Shown: positions 37,054-45,464, counted from the first letter of the stretch. The stretch is DNA of 64,000 nt from Chloroflexota bacterium (GCA_030603665.1 JAUVXJ010000007.1:62001-126000); one strand, 5' to 3'. The notes: generated by a model from the letters alone, not told the origin. Program-made: numbers and translations.

Positions 37054-37102
37054 GGCCTTCCAGGTCTCCGTTCTGCTTCAGCTTCCCGGTACCTGGAAGG
37101 CC
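37054..37102 (-). promoter_or_regulatory. 12-bp inverted repeat between livK and livH
   Basis: A perfect 12-base inverted repeat (GGCCTTCCAGGT) with a 25-base loop lies in the 264-base gap after livK. Hairpins at this place often act as partial terminators or mRNA stabilisers that raise binding-protein output over permease output. Function is inferred from position. Confidence 0.5.
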
Positions 37103-37180
37103 CCCGCCACCACCCCGCATTGCGTCAGCGACAGGCTATGAGCAACCACCACCTGCCATCTGCCTGAGCGACTCTCGTCC

Positions 37181-38506
37181 CTACTCAGTGGAGATCGTCT
37201 CCAAGAGAACGATCTCGCCATTCTGGATCTGCATCACGGCCATGTCGGGATGTGCCTGATTGTACTCATCGAACTCTATGAGCCCAAATGTAGGCATCTC
37301 GACCGAGACCTTCTCAAGCGCATCCCTGAGAGAGCTAGGAGTCACCTCACCGGTATCCTGGACAGCCATTTCAGCGGCAGTAGCTACCACGTAGCGCAGG
37401 CTATGGTGAGCCGCCGACGCGATGTAGTCAGCAGGCGTTCCCCACCTGGCGAGGTACCGTTCCTCAAAGTCAGGCTCCAACCCAGGAATGTAAAGGGTCG
37501 CCTCTGTGATACCTTCGCCCAGAGAAGGGTCATCTTTGATCGCCTCCAGGAACTCGTAACCCACCACGTTGCTGCCGCTAAACAGTTTTTGCTCGCTCAT
37601 CCCCAGCTCACGCCACTGCCTTATGAACACAGCCGCATCCCTGGCCACTATGGAGAACCACAACCCGTCCGGGTCTAGGCTCTTTATCCGAGTAATGACG
37701 GGGCGGTAGTCTGCTTGACCTGCTTCGGTGTAGTCCACACTCAGAACCTCGACACCGCCCGCTTCCAGGAGCTGCTTAAGCTCCTCTGCAGCCTCCCTCG
37801 GAGCGGCTGAGTTCCACGCGATCAGACTGATGGTGTCGACCTGTGGGATTATGTATTTCGCCACAGGGTCGAGTGTCATGCCATCATGTGCACAGCTGCG
37901 GAACGCCCAGATGTTGCCTCCCTCCCTGCCAGTGTTATCGGTGATGCTAGGAGCGCTGACTATGGCAGCCAGGAATGGCACCTCGTACTCCTCCATGAGA
38001 GGCATTGCCGCCAGGGTAGTGCTACTAGAACCCATTTCAATGATCATCTGGACCTTGTCCTGATCGACTAGCCGCCTCACGCAGGTAAGGGCCTTCTCCG
38101 CCACAGCTTCGTTATCACAGGGGAAGATCTGCACAAGGTGCCCCAGGACTCCGCCCTCACTGTTGATCTCTTCTGCCGCCATCGTGAGACCCTGATTGTA
38201 GTACTGCCCGATCCAAGCGACAGGCCCGGTCAATGGCTGGCCCGTACCTATCCTTATCGGCTCCTTCGGGCCTTCAGGAGTTGCCTGCACGACGACGGTT
38301 TCCTTCACAACAACCGTTTCCTTGATCACCTCCTGGGGCTCGGGAGTCACCTCAACTATCACCGTCTCCTTTACGACCACCGTTTCCTTGACGACCTCCG
38401 GTTCAGGTGCCGGCGCCGGAGTACCGCAGGACACAACGCCGAAGACAATGCTCAACGCTGCCACGAAAGCCATCAGTCGCCACAATCCGAGGTTCCTTTT
38501 CATCAT
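37181..38506 (-). CDS. livK: Branched-chain amino acid-type ABC substrate-binding lipoprotein LivK
   Basis: This protein of about 441 residues has MMKR, a hydrophobic signal, and a lipobox-like GVVSC that makes Cys27 the lipidation site. Next comes a Pro/Val/Glu/Lys/Thr tether of about 45 residues with repeated VVKETV units, then the periplasmic-binding-protein domain IRIGTGQPLTGPVAWIGQ of the LivJ/K type. Val-Lys-Glu-Thr tethers are frequent in Chloroflexota binding proteins (general knowledge), and this is the best lineage marker here. GAGGGAGGG lies directly upstream of two adjacent ATGs (38506 and 38503); the second has better spacing. Ligand probably an amino acid or amide, given the downstream enzymes. 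Confidence 0.92.
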   Translation of the reverse strand: MMKRNLGLWRLMAFVAALSIVFGVVSCGTPAPAPEPEVVKETVVVKETVIVEVTPEPQEVIKETVVVKETVVVQATPEGPKEPIRIGTGQPLTGPVAWIGQYYNQGLTMAAEEINSEGGVLGHLVQIFPCDNEAVAEKALTCVRRLVDQDKVQMIIEMGSSSTTLAAMPLMEEYEVPFLAAIVSAPSITDNTGREGGNIWAFRSCAHDGMTLDPVAKYIIPQVDTISLIAWNSAAPREAAEELKQLLEAGGVEVLSVDYTEAGQADYRPVITRIKSLDPDGLWFSIVARDAAVFIRQWRELGMSEQKLFSGSNVVGYEFLEAIKDDPSLGEGITEATLYIPGLEPDFEERYLARWGTPADYIASAAHHSLRYVVATAAEMAVQDTGEVTPSSLRDALEKVSVEMPTFGLIEFDEYNQAHPDMAVMQIQNGEIVLLETISTE

Positions 38507-38689
38507 TCCCTCCCTCTTTCTTGATTCCCTCCAAGCCACATACCAATAAAAGCCCGAGTTCTGTCTCTGTTGATCACCTCCTCTCAGCCACTCCTGCGAA
38601 ACGAGTCGTTTCCTCTAGCCGTCCATTCCCAACTTTGCGGCTCATTTCAATCCTGAGCCGCATGACTGTGGCCGAGGTTCACCACCCCC

Positions 38690-38830
38690 ATCTCGAACAC
38701 GGCCAACTACATCCGTGCTCCGTTTCTCGAGGAAAGCCTTCCCGGCCACCAAAGTCGGTAGGAGATGGGGGGCGTCATAAGCCATGTCGAGGTATGTCAG
38801 TCGCTGCGTTGGGGAAGAACCCGAACGAAT
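38690..38830 (-). pseudogene. Truncated class V aminotransferase fragment, third copy
   Basis: About 47 codons translate to a stretch aligning with the N-termini of both intact class V enzymes. Fragment TYLDMAYDAPHLLPTL compares with AYLDTAYDGPYPLPAL in copy 1; then FLEKRS with FLERRS and GRVRD with GRVRD. Homology stops after GRVRD and nothing of the PLP domain remains. It lies in the long livK leader. The rest of the 38507-39354 gap contains two promoters and a 7-bp hairpin (38887-38909), but no gene. Confidence 0.7.
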
Positions 38831-39113
38831 TGGAGAGTTCACAACCTTTGCCCTCGAGACACATGACACCTACTCATCTGCGAGTGGGCCACCTTTCGAT
38901 TTGGTGGCCTCTCAGGGCAAGCTTGGAAAGCGTGCTACTCAGATCGAGCGCGCGAACATTGCGCGTGTGCGGCGTTATGCTTGCGCCGCCAAGTGCCAAA
39001 CTTGGTCTTCGACTGCATCCAAGTGCTAACCAAGGAAGTGCCGCTGGGACCCGCGCTCAAGAGGCAATGGAGGATTGACACAAGGTGCCCAGCAGTTGAC
39101 TCTCATGCACACA

Positions 39114-39142
39114 AGTATACCACATATTTTACAGTTTGTCAA
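39114..39142 (-). promoter_or_regulatory. Promoter reading toward livK
   Basis: On the - strand TTGACA, 17 bases, TATACT. It is the only near-consensus promoter upstream of livK, which would give a leader of about 600 bases that runs through the class V fragment. Confidence 0.6.
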
Positions 39143-39258
39143 GGTCCTTCTTGTTCGGCGCACAGAGTGCCTCATTCCAGAGGTTATCCTTGCATGAATA
39201 TGTACCATGACGACGTCCCACTTTGCACCTTTTGTTAAGTACCATGAGAACATTCGAC

Positions 39259-39287
39259 TTGACGAATCCACGGTCTTGCCTCATACT
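39259..39287 (+). promoter_or_regulatory. Promoter of the class IV aminotransferase gene
   Basis: TTGACG, 17 bases, CATACT, about 65 bases before the chosen ATG and divergent from the livK promoter. Confidence 0.45.
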
Positions 39288-39354
39288 GCACGTGCGCAAC
39301 ATGGGCATTGAAGACCGCAACCACAGGCTTACCATATTTGAGAGGGGGAAGAGA

Positions 39355-40299
39355 ATGACTGGCAAGTCAAGCAAGGCGCGGCACCTCTGGCTAAACGGCG
39401 AGATCGTACCCTGGGATGGAGCCACGGTGCATATCACCGCCCTGGGCAGCCTGCTCAACGTCGGAACGGTGGGCGAGGGACTTCGGGCGTACTGGAACGC
39501 CGACAAGCGCAAGCTCTTCGTGTTCAGACTCCGGGATCACATGGAACGTTTCGACGACTCCATGAAGCTCCAACGAATGGATCGCCCGTACACACCCGAG
39601 CAACTGAGCCAGGCGGTGGTGGACCTTCTAAAGGCAGACGGATTGTTGGAGACCTCCTACATCAGCCCCCGGGCGTTCTTCGATCCTTTTGCTTCTGGCT
39701 CCGCCGGACCGTTCGTCGAGGATCCGGCATCGGCCCAAGTCATGATGTACGCGGGCGCCCGACCATCAATCCTCCCTGACCCAACGCCCATCCACTGCTG
39801 CGTCAGTTCGTGGACGCGACAGTCCGACAGTATGGTGCCTCCCAGGATCAAGGGCTTCAATTACCAAAACAACCGCCTTGCGGCGTGGGAAGCACATATC
39901 AATGGATATGACAATGCGGTACTGCTCAACAGCACGGGAAAGGTGAGTGAGGCCCCAGCTGCATGCTTGTTCATCGTAAGAGACGGGGTAGTCATCACTC
40001 CTACCTTCACGAGTGGCACTCTGGAGAGCATAACACGCCGTACACTGATGGAACTGTACAGGAATGAACTGGGGGCAGCTGTCGTCGAGAGGGAAGTCGA
40101 TCGTACGGAGCTATATGTGGCAGACGAGGCCTTCCTCTGCGGAACCGGCGCTGAGATGAAGCCCATAGCTTCCTTCGACCGGTATTCGCTGGGCACAGAA
40201 ACCCCAGGGCCTCTCACAGAAGCCATAAGGCGTCTGTATTACGACATCTTGACAGGCAAGAACTCACAATACGACCATTGGCTGACAGAGGTTAGCTAG
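39355..40299 (+). CDS. Class IV PLP aminotransferase (IlvE/D-amino acid transaminase-like)
   Basis: This 314-residue fold-type IV enzyme starts ARHLWLNGEIVPWDGATVHI, as in IlvE and DAAT, with ALGSLLNVGTVGEGLRAYW. The catalytic Lys is in RIKGFNYQNNRLA, and NSTGKVSEAPAACLFIV with TSGTLESITRRT binds cofactor phosphate. AGGGGGAAGAGA sits before ATG 39355. A longer in-frame extension to 39223 would cross the promoter, so I excluded it. It is the only + strand gene in this cluster and transcribed divergently from livK. It may make or degrade branched-chain or D-amino acids imported by the Liv system (inference). Confidence 0.88.
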   Translation: MTGKSSKARHLWLNGEIVPWDGATVHITALGSLLNVGTVGEGLRAYWNADKRKLFVFRLRDHMERFDDSMKLQRMDRPYTPEQLSQAVVDLLKADGLLETSYISPRAFFDPFASGSAGPFVEDPASAQVMMYAGARPSILPDPTPIHCCVSSWTRQSDSMVPPRIKGFNYQNNRLAAWEAHINGYDNAVLLNSTGKVSEAPAACLFIVRDGVVITPTFTSGTLESITRRTLMELYRNELGAAVVEREVDRTELYVADEAFLCGTGAEMKPIASFDRYSLGTETPGPLTEAIRRLYYDILTGKNSQYDHWLTEVS

Positions 40300-40451
40300 C
40301 GCTCGCGCGATCAGACCAAGGAAGCTACACGCAATAACATTCGAGCGAAGCGCCGCTCAGGGTTCTTCTCGGCTAACAGCCGCACCTGTCGCCGCCGGCA
40401 CGCTAGTCGCAGGGCGCCACCAATCGGCGGTGCGGGCGCCGCGTGTTCACT

Positions 40452-41690
40452 CTACGCCCGCGTCGATCCCGCCTCCGTTGCTGGTCTCAGCAACTCGGTT
40501 CGTGATTCTAACACAGAGAGCAGATGATCGATCTCCTCCTCGGTATTGAAAAAGTGCGGCGAAATCCGAAGATCGCTTCGAATCGGCGCCGAACCAAGGC
40601 TCTCTTGATATCTCCCAACGTATTCCCGCGGGTCGTCCGCTGGTTTGACCGAAACAGTGATATTCCTCTTCGTAAGTAACTCCTCCGTCCTTCGCCCATC
40701 GTTGACCCAGCAGGTGACGATACCACTTCGCGTCCCACGCGGGGTCTTCAACTCGGCCCCCAAGTCATGCAAGCCCTTCCACACTTTGGAGCTCAGCTGC
40801 AAGACCTGCCGTTCGATCTTGTCCATACCGATCCCGTCGATATAGTCCAATGCTGCCTTCAGTTCGTAGAGACCCTGAAAATGTACGGTTGCGCATTCAA
40901 ACTTCCTGGCACTCCCCCACAGCTCCCGGGGATATAGACGAAGAGGAAAGTCCGGGTAGGGCTGCCACTCCTTCACTTGGCGCCACCCACAGAAAACCGG
41001 TTGCAGTTCAGATAGTAATTCCTCCTTCACGTAGAAGAACCCCAGTCCTGTGGGCCCCAAAAGCCACTTGTATGTCCCACAGGTGAGGAAATCGACTCCA
41101 AGGGCTTTCACGTCCATCTGTAATGCACCGACCGCTTGAGTCCCGTCGACATGGAGATAGCCGCCGTGGGCGTGAACAAGATCGGCGAGGCTCTTGAGAT
41201 CGTGCACATAGCCATTCCGATCGGATACGTGGGAAACGCTGAGAACCCTTGTCCTGCTATCCACTAATGGCTCGAAATCGACGACATCCAGGACGCCTTG
41301 TCTGTTCTTTGCCTCCCGATTCTGGACGCCTCTAGTCTGTTCCTGATTCAGCCAGACTACTATGTTGCTCGGATAATCCAGGTCGTCCCAAACCACGTTG
41401 TCTCCCGGCTGTAATCCCAAAGACGTAGCAACGATGTTGGTGCCTTCGGTGGTATTGGTAGTGATCGCGATCTCGTCAGGCTTCGCGTTTATGAGCTTCG
41501 CTATCCTGTCGCGAGCCTCGTCCATCACATCCGCCCACTCGCTGGTGCGACCACCGGTCCGACTGACCCTCATGTCGAGGAAGTCTCTACCTGCTTGGTA
41601 TACAGGCAGTGGGTAGGGACTGTAGTAAGCAGTGTCTAGGTAGATCAGTTCGCTCGTGACTGGAAAGTCGGACCTGACTTTCTCGTTCAT
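40452..41690 (-). CDS. Class V aminotransferase-fold PLP enzyme, copy 2
   Basis: This 412-residue paralogue of the enzyme at 29219 has TNTTEGTNIVATSL, YLHVDGTQAVGAL and Schiff-base Lys208 in CGTYKWLLGP. Its N-terminus NEKVRSDFPVTSELIYLD mirrors NAQIRSDFPVTRDLAYLD. It carries a C-terminal insertion around KPADDPREYVGRY that copy 1 lacks. AGGAGG 7 bases before ATG 41690 fixes the start; the frame extends to 41708 without support. It lies just downstream of tRNA-Gly and its terminator on the same strand. Confidence 0.9.
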   Translation of the reverse strand: MNEKVRSDFPVTSELIYLDTAYYSPYPLPVYQAGRDFLDMRVSRTGGRTSEWADVMDEARDRIAKLINAKPDEIAITTNTTEGTNIVATSLGLQPGDNVVWDDLDYPSNIVVWLNQEQTRGVQNREAKNRQGVLDVVDFEPLVDSRTRVLSVSHVSDRNGYVHDLKSLADLVHAHGGYLHVDGTQAVGALQMDVKALGVDFLTCGTYKWLLGPTGLGFFYVKEELLSELQPVFCGWRQVKEWQPYPDFPLRLYPRELWGSARKFECATVHFQGLYELKAALDYIDGIGMDKIERQVLQLSSKVWKGLHDLGAELKTPRGTRSGIVTCWVNDGRRTEELLTKRNITVSVKPADDPREYVGRYQESLGSAPIRSDLRISPHFFNTEEEIDHLLSVLESRTELLRPATEAGSTRA

Positions 41691-41746
41691 GATAGGGCCT
41701 CCTAGCATCCCTCTTGCACCCCCCCTTCGCCGCTGAAAAGCAGCAA

Positions 41747-41768
41747 GTCCCAGGCTTGCACCTGGGAC
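41747..41768 (-). terminator. Intrinsic terminator of tRNA-Gly
   Basis: On the - strand an 8-base perfect stem GTCCCAGG with a 6-base loop is followed by TTGCTGCTTTT. It starts 19 bases after the tRNA and ends before the class V gene. Confidence 0.7.
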
Positions 41769-41787
41769 CTGTCTCGTATGCTCTCAA

Positions 41788-41860
41788 AGCGGGTGATGGG
41801 ATTCGAACCCACGACATCCTGCTTGGGAAGCAGACACTCTGCCAACTGAGTTACACCCGC
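41788..41860 (-). tRNA. tRNA-Gly (anticodon CCC)
   Basis: This 73-nt tRNA has a 7-bp acceptor stem GCGGGTG/CACCCGC and a D-arm with CTCAGTTGGCAGAG. The anticodon stem TCTGC/GCAGG encloses loop TTCCCAA (anticodon CCC, reads GGG). The T-arm is GTGGGTTCGAATCCCAT. Discriminator base is T and CCA is not encoded. A promoter lies 15 bases upstream and a terminator downstream, so it is a monocistronic unit. A deleted copy lies at 30560-30608. Confidence 0.93.
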
Positions 41861-41874
41861 ATCCAATCACCCAC

Positions 41875-41903
41875 ATGATACCTCAGACCACACTGAAAGT
41901 CAA
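41875..41903 (-). promoter_or_regulatory. tRNA-Gly promoter
   Basis: On the - strand TTGACT, 17 bases, TATCAT, 15 bases before the mature tRNA 5' end, directly after the kinase gene's stop. Confidence 0.65.
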
Positions 41904-41905
41904 TC

Positions 41906-43051
41906 TTACAGGGGAAGGATGACCCTCAACGTGGTTCCCTCACCCGGCGCGCTCTCCGTCTCCAGGACCCCTCCCATGAGATATGCACGCTCCTGCATGC
42001 CCAGGAGTCCAAAGCGTTTCTCCGACTGCGCACGCTCTAGCGCCTCATGGACATTGAAGCCTCGACCATTGTCCCCCACGCTCATCTCCAGCTGATCCTC
42101 GGTGCAGTGCAATCGTATCTCAACCTCACTTGCCTTGGCGTGCCTGCGGACATTGGTCAGAGCTTCCTGCGCGATGCGGTACAGATTCTTCTTCACTCCT
42201 ACCGGGATCTCCCGCCTGAACCCATCCACCACTAGATTGACGGCGATGCCGGTCCTCTTCTGATACTCCACCGTGTACCGCCTGAGCTCCTCCAGCAGGC
42301 TCAGCGCCTCCAGGTCTGTCAACCGAAGGTCATAGGCGAAATGTCGAAGCTCCTGAAGGCAGTCCAACGCCTGTTCCTTGGCTCGACTCAGTTCCTCCTC
42401 GGCCTGATCGACATCGTCCTTTCTGACTCTCTTGTACAACTCCATGAGCAGGATCACCGAGGACAACTCCTGCATCGGGCCATCGTGGATCTCCTGGGCC
42501 AACTTCTTCCGCTCCCAGGCACGACTCTCTGCATCGGCCTCCCGTTGCGCCAGGGTCAACACTATCATCCTGGCCGCTGGTCTGGAGAGTTGGACCAGTC
42601 GGTCCAGGTCCCTCTCCGTGAAGTCGCCATCGCCCTTCTTGTTGCTGACAGACAGCACTCCAATGACTTCGTCTGGCGTCATCAGCGGAACACAAAGGGC
42701 ATCCTTGATCCCGCGGCCCGCACCTGAGAAACGCGCATCCTTGATCGGGCCTACCAGCAGCAGAGGCTCCTTGTGCTTGGCTACCCAGCCTGATATCCCC
42801 TCACCTAGGTGCCTTCGTGCGCCCTGGACGATGTCCCTGCCTAGGCCCCTAGACGACGTGATGGTCAGCACCTCGCTCCCCTCATGCAGAAGCATCAATG
42901 AGCCCTCGCTGGCATCCGTCGCCATCACCATGAGCTCCACGAAGCAACTCAGAGTCTCCTCCAGGGCCACTACCGCCAGAGTGGCTTCATCAAGACCCTC
43001 AACTGGAGGAGGACCATGCTCCTCTTGTTCGTCCAACACACCTTGTGCCAC
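41906..43051 (-). CDS. GAF-domain sensor histidine kinase (NarL/DegS type)
   Basis: This protein of about 381 residues has a GAF sensor (about 20-165, with EGSLMLLHEGSE and DALCVPLMTPDEVIGVLSVS). A HisKA_3 dimerisation helix follows with phospho-acceptor His189 in AQEIHDGPMQEL, then an HATPase_c domain with RIAQEALTNVRRHAKAS (N box) and VGDNGRGF (G1). No transmembrane segment, so it senses a cytoplasmic signal or works through the GAF ligand. No response regulator is adjacent. GTG 43051 has AGGAG 10 bases upstream. A TTG at 43099 would add 16 residues but lacks a site and lies about 18 bases from the predicted transcript start. Confidence 0.88.
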   Translation of the reverse strand: MAQGVLDEQEEHGPPPVEGLDEATLAVVALEETLSCFVELMVMATDASEGSLMLLHEGSEVLTITSSRGLGRDIVQGARRHLGEGISGWVAKHKEPLLLVGPIKDARFSGAGRGIKDALCVPLMTPDEVIGVLSVSNKKGDGDFTERDLDRLVQLSRPAARMIVLTLAQREADAESRAWERKKLAQEIHDGPMQELSSVILLMELYKRVRKDDVDQAEEELSRAKEQALDCLQELRHFAYDLRLTDLEALSLLEELRRYTVEYQKRTGIAVNLVVDGFRREIPVGVKKNLYRIAQEALTNVRRHAKASEVEIRLHCTEDQLEMSVGDNGRGFNVHEALERAQSEKRFGLLGMQERAYLMGGVLETESAPGEGTTLRVILPL

Positions 43052-43122
43052 CGGTGTTGATCTCCTACATGCCTGCAGTTGAAGCACCTGCAGCGACAAA
43101 CGAGGTTAGTACTCTCAAGACC

Positions 43123-43151
43123 ACTTTACCACGATTCGATGTCCGTGTCAA
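43123..43151 (-). promoter_or_regulatory. Promoter of the histidine kinase gene
   Basis: On the - strand TTGACA, 17 bases, TAAAGT; divergent from the promoter of the spermidine-synthase-like gene. Confidence 0.55.
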
Positions 43152-43189
43152 CAACCATCACAGGTCACAGCACAGTACCCGACGGCGCG

Positions 43190-43218
43190 TTGCCGCCACC
43201 AGAATGCTGGTATATAAT
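43190..43218 (+). promoter_or_regulatory. Promoter of the spermidine synthase-like gene (leaderless)
   Basis: TTGCCG, 17 bases, TATAAT. The -10 box ends 8 bases before the ATG at 43227, so the transcript should begin at or within a base or two of the start codon. Confidence 0.65.
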
Positions 43219-43226
43219 GTGCCGGT

Positions 43227-44771
43227 ATGTTCGGGATAGAGACGCCCCCTCGCAGAGACTACATGCTACTCGTCACCGTGTTCGTGAGCGGCATGACCGT
43301 CCTGGCCGTCGAAATGTCGGCCTCTCGCTTGCTTGCGCCCTACTTTGGCGACTCACAGCTCATCTGGGCCAACCTCATCGGCTTGATCATGATCTACCTG
43401 ACCGCTGGCTACTACCTTGGAGGGCGTCTGGCCGACAGGTATCCCCGATCAGCGCTGCTGTATCAACTCGCCGCCTGGGCTGGATTCTTCATTGGGCTCA
43501 TCCCCTTCCTATCCAGGCCCATCTTGCACTACTCGCTGTCGGGATTCCAGAGCTACTCCGCAGGCATCATCGTCGGATCCTTCCTGGGCATCCTGTTGCT
43601 CTTCACCGTGCCCGTCATTCTTCTGGGGTGCATATCGCCCTTCGCCATTCGACTTCAATCCCGATCTGTGGTCTCGACCGGCCACACAGCCGGCACCATC
43701 TACGCCCTGTCCACCCTCGGCAGCATACTGGGCACGTTCCTCCCCACACTGATCCTGATCCCTTTCCTGGGCACTTCAACCACCTTCCTCCTCTGCTCGT
43801 TGACCTTGTTGTTGGTATCGCTGGGCGGCCTCTTCCGCACAACAGGCTATCGGGCGATGTGGTACCTGTTGCTGCCCCTCGTCATCCTCCTCCTGAGGCT
43901 GCTCTTCCCCGGTGGTCTCGTGAAGGCCACCGAGGGATTGGTCTACGAGAAGGAGTCTTTCTACAACTACATTCAAGTCGCGGATCAGGCCGGCAGGCGG
44001 GTGCTGATGTTGAATGAGGGACAAGCCGTTCACTCAGCATATCGTCCCGGTCAAGTGCTGGTTGGCGGCGTGTGGGACTACTTCCTCCTCGCCCCGTACT
44101 TCACTTCCTTGCCCAGGCCCGATGAGATAGACAACGTGTGCATGATCGGGCTCGCTGCTGGAACAGCGGCCAAGCAGTACACAGCCGTCTACGGATCTGT
44201 GCCCATAGACGGGGTGGAACTGGACCCCGAGATCGTGCAGGCAGGTCGCCGCTTCTTCGACATGACTGAGCCCAATCTCAACGTGGTCGTACAAGATGGC
44301 CGCTTCTTTCTGGCTCAGACTGACCAGAGCTACGACGTCATGATTGTCGATGCATACCGGCAGCCCTACATACCATTTCATCTCACCACTCGCGAGTTCT
44401 TCGGCCTGGCACGCGAGCATCTGAACCCTGGCGGAGTGGTCATGGTGAATGCCGGACGCACAGCCAGCGATTTTCGCCTGGTAGATGTCCTGGCCGCCAC
44501 CATGAGCCAGGTATTCGAGACAGTGTTCATCCTCGACGTGCCCGGCATCAGCAATAGCCTGGTCATCGGTACCGACGAGATCACGACCCTGGATCAAGTC
44601 TACGCCAGACTCGAGACCATCTCCAACGAGTGGCTGTCTCTGGTTGCAGCCCAAGCTATGGGAAGAATTCGGTACCCTGGCGGGCACGATCTGGTTCTCA
44701 CAGATGATCGGGCGCCCGTGGAGCATCTGACCCACCTGATCATCTTGCGATACCTACTTGAAGGAGAATAG
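43227..44771 (+). CDS. MFS-like membrane domain fused to spermidine synthase-like domain
   Basis: This 514-residue protein has seven or so hydrophobic segments in the N-terminal half (about 10-235, starting with VSGMTVLAVEMSASRLLAPYFG). A polyamine-synthase Rossmann domain follows: VCMIGLAAGTAAKQ, acidic IDGVELDPEIV, VQDGRFFL and the VDAYRQPYIPFHLTT segment. In true spermidine synthases the catalytic Asp lies in a D-x-x-D/P motif; here it is DAYRQP, so aminopropyl transfer is uncertain. Such fusions are common and mostly uncharacterised. No Shine-Dalgarno sequence precedes the ATG, consistent with a leaderless mRNA. It is coupled to the DUF1461 gene 3 bases downstream. Confidence 0.87.
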   Translation: MFGIETPPRRDYMLLVTVFVSGMTVLAVEMSASRLLAPYFGDSQLIWANLIGLIMIYLTAGYYLGGRLADRYPRSALLYQLAAWAGFFIGLIPFLSRPILHYSLSGFQSYSAGIIVGSFLGILLLFTVPVILLGCISPFAIRLQSRSVVSTGHTAGTIYALSTLGSILGTFLPTLILIPFLGTSTTFLLCSLTLLLVSLGGLFRTTGYRAMWYLLLPLVILLLRLLFPGGLVKATEGLVYEKESFYNYIQVADQAGRRVLMLNEGQAVHSAYRPGQVLVGGVWDYFLLAPYFTSLPRPDEIDNVCMIGLAAGTAAKQYTAVYGSVPIDGVELDPEIVQAGRRFFDMTEPNLNVVVQDGRFFLAQTDQSYDVMIVDAYRQPYIPFHLTTREFFGLAREHLNPGGVVMVNAGRTASDFRLVDVLAATMSQVFETVFILDVPGISNSLVIGTDEITTLDQVYARLETISNEWLSLVAAQAMGRIRYPGGHDLVLTDDRAPVEHLTHLIILRYLLEGE

Positions 44772-44774
44772 ACA

Positions 44775-45464
44775 GTGAAGGCCAAGAAGATAGCTGCCAG
44801 AGCAAGCGCCGCCGCGCTGATCATCGCCCTGCCCTTGTTCCTGGCCCTGACCTCCCTCTTGCCTCTGATATCCTCGGCTTTCCTGCGCACTCAGTACGCC
44901 AGGCCCGATGTTCCACCCTCCAGCATGTTCTCTCCCGAGGAAAGGCTGGCTGCAGCTGCAGCCGCTGCTCACTACCTGCTCTCGACGGAGGGCATCGACT
45001 ACCTGGCGAACCTTACGGATGCAAACGGGATGGCCCTCTTCAACGAGAGGGAACTCACCCACATGGTGGATGTAAAGGTTCTGCTGGGCAAGGCGATCAT
45101 GGTCGACATCGTTTTGGGGTTGGTCGTCGCAGCGTCCCTGGGCATCCTGCTACGACTCAAGGACACCAGGCACAGAACGCCCTACTACCTGTTCACCGCC
45201 GCGCTGGTCGCTCCCGCGCTGGCGGCGGCTGCGCTGATCGTGGTGCCTCTCCAGTTCCGCTGGTTCTTCGTCGAGTTCCACCACGTGTTCTTCGAAGGAG
45301 AGACTTGGCTATTCCCGCGATCCGACACCCTGATTCAGCTCTTCCCCGAGAGATTCTGGTTCGACGCGCTCCAGACGTGGCTCCTGCTGGTCATGGCCGC
45401 GTCAGTTGCCCTGGCCATAGGAGCGTATGCCTGGATGAAGCGGAAGAGCGTGGGAGCAAGCTGA
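44775..45464 (+). CDS. TIGR01906/DUF1461 integral membrane protein
   Basis: This 229-residue membrane protein has about four hydrophobic segments and the signature extracellular loop EFHHVFFEGETWLFP followed by DTLIQLFPERFWFDA, typical of the TIGR01906 family seen in Chloroflexota and Firmicutes. Function unknown. GTG start with AAGGAGA 7 bases upstream inside the previous gene. It ends about 120 bases before a bidirectional terminator. Confidence 0.85.
   Translation: MKAKKIAARASAAALIIALPLFLALTSLLPLISSAFLRTQYARPDVPPSSMFSPEERLAAAAAAAHYLLSTEGIDYLANLTDANGMALFNERELTHMVDVKVLLGKAIMVDIVLGLVVAASLGILLRLKDTRHRTPYYLFTAALVAPALAAAALIVVPLQFRWFFVEFHHVFFEGETWLFPRSDTLIQLFPERFWFDALQTWLLLVMAASVALAIGAYAWMKRKSVGAS

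Noticed and set aside
38285..38405. Short tandem repeats resembling a small CRISPR or satellite
   Set aside because: They are in-frame codons for the VVKETV tether of LivK and vary at synonymous positions.
38407..39078. Open frame of 223 codons on the + strand
   Set aside because: It runs antisense through the livK signal region and leader, has no binding site, and conflicts with the class V fragment on the other strand.
30560..41860. Integrative element bounded by tRNA-Gly att sites
   Set aside because: The repeat covers both ends of the tRNA with an internal deletion rather than only its 3' end, no integrase or mobile gene lies between, and the content is metabolic.
43052..43099. N-terminal extension of the histidine kinase
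   Set aside because: TTG 43099 lacks a binding site; GTG 43051 has AGGAG at usable spacing.
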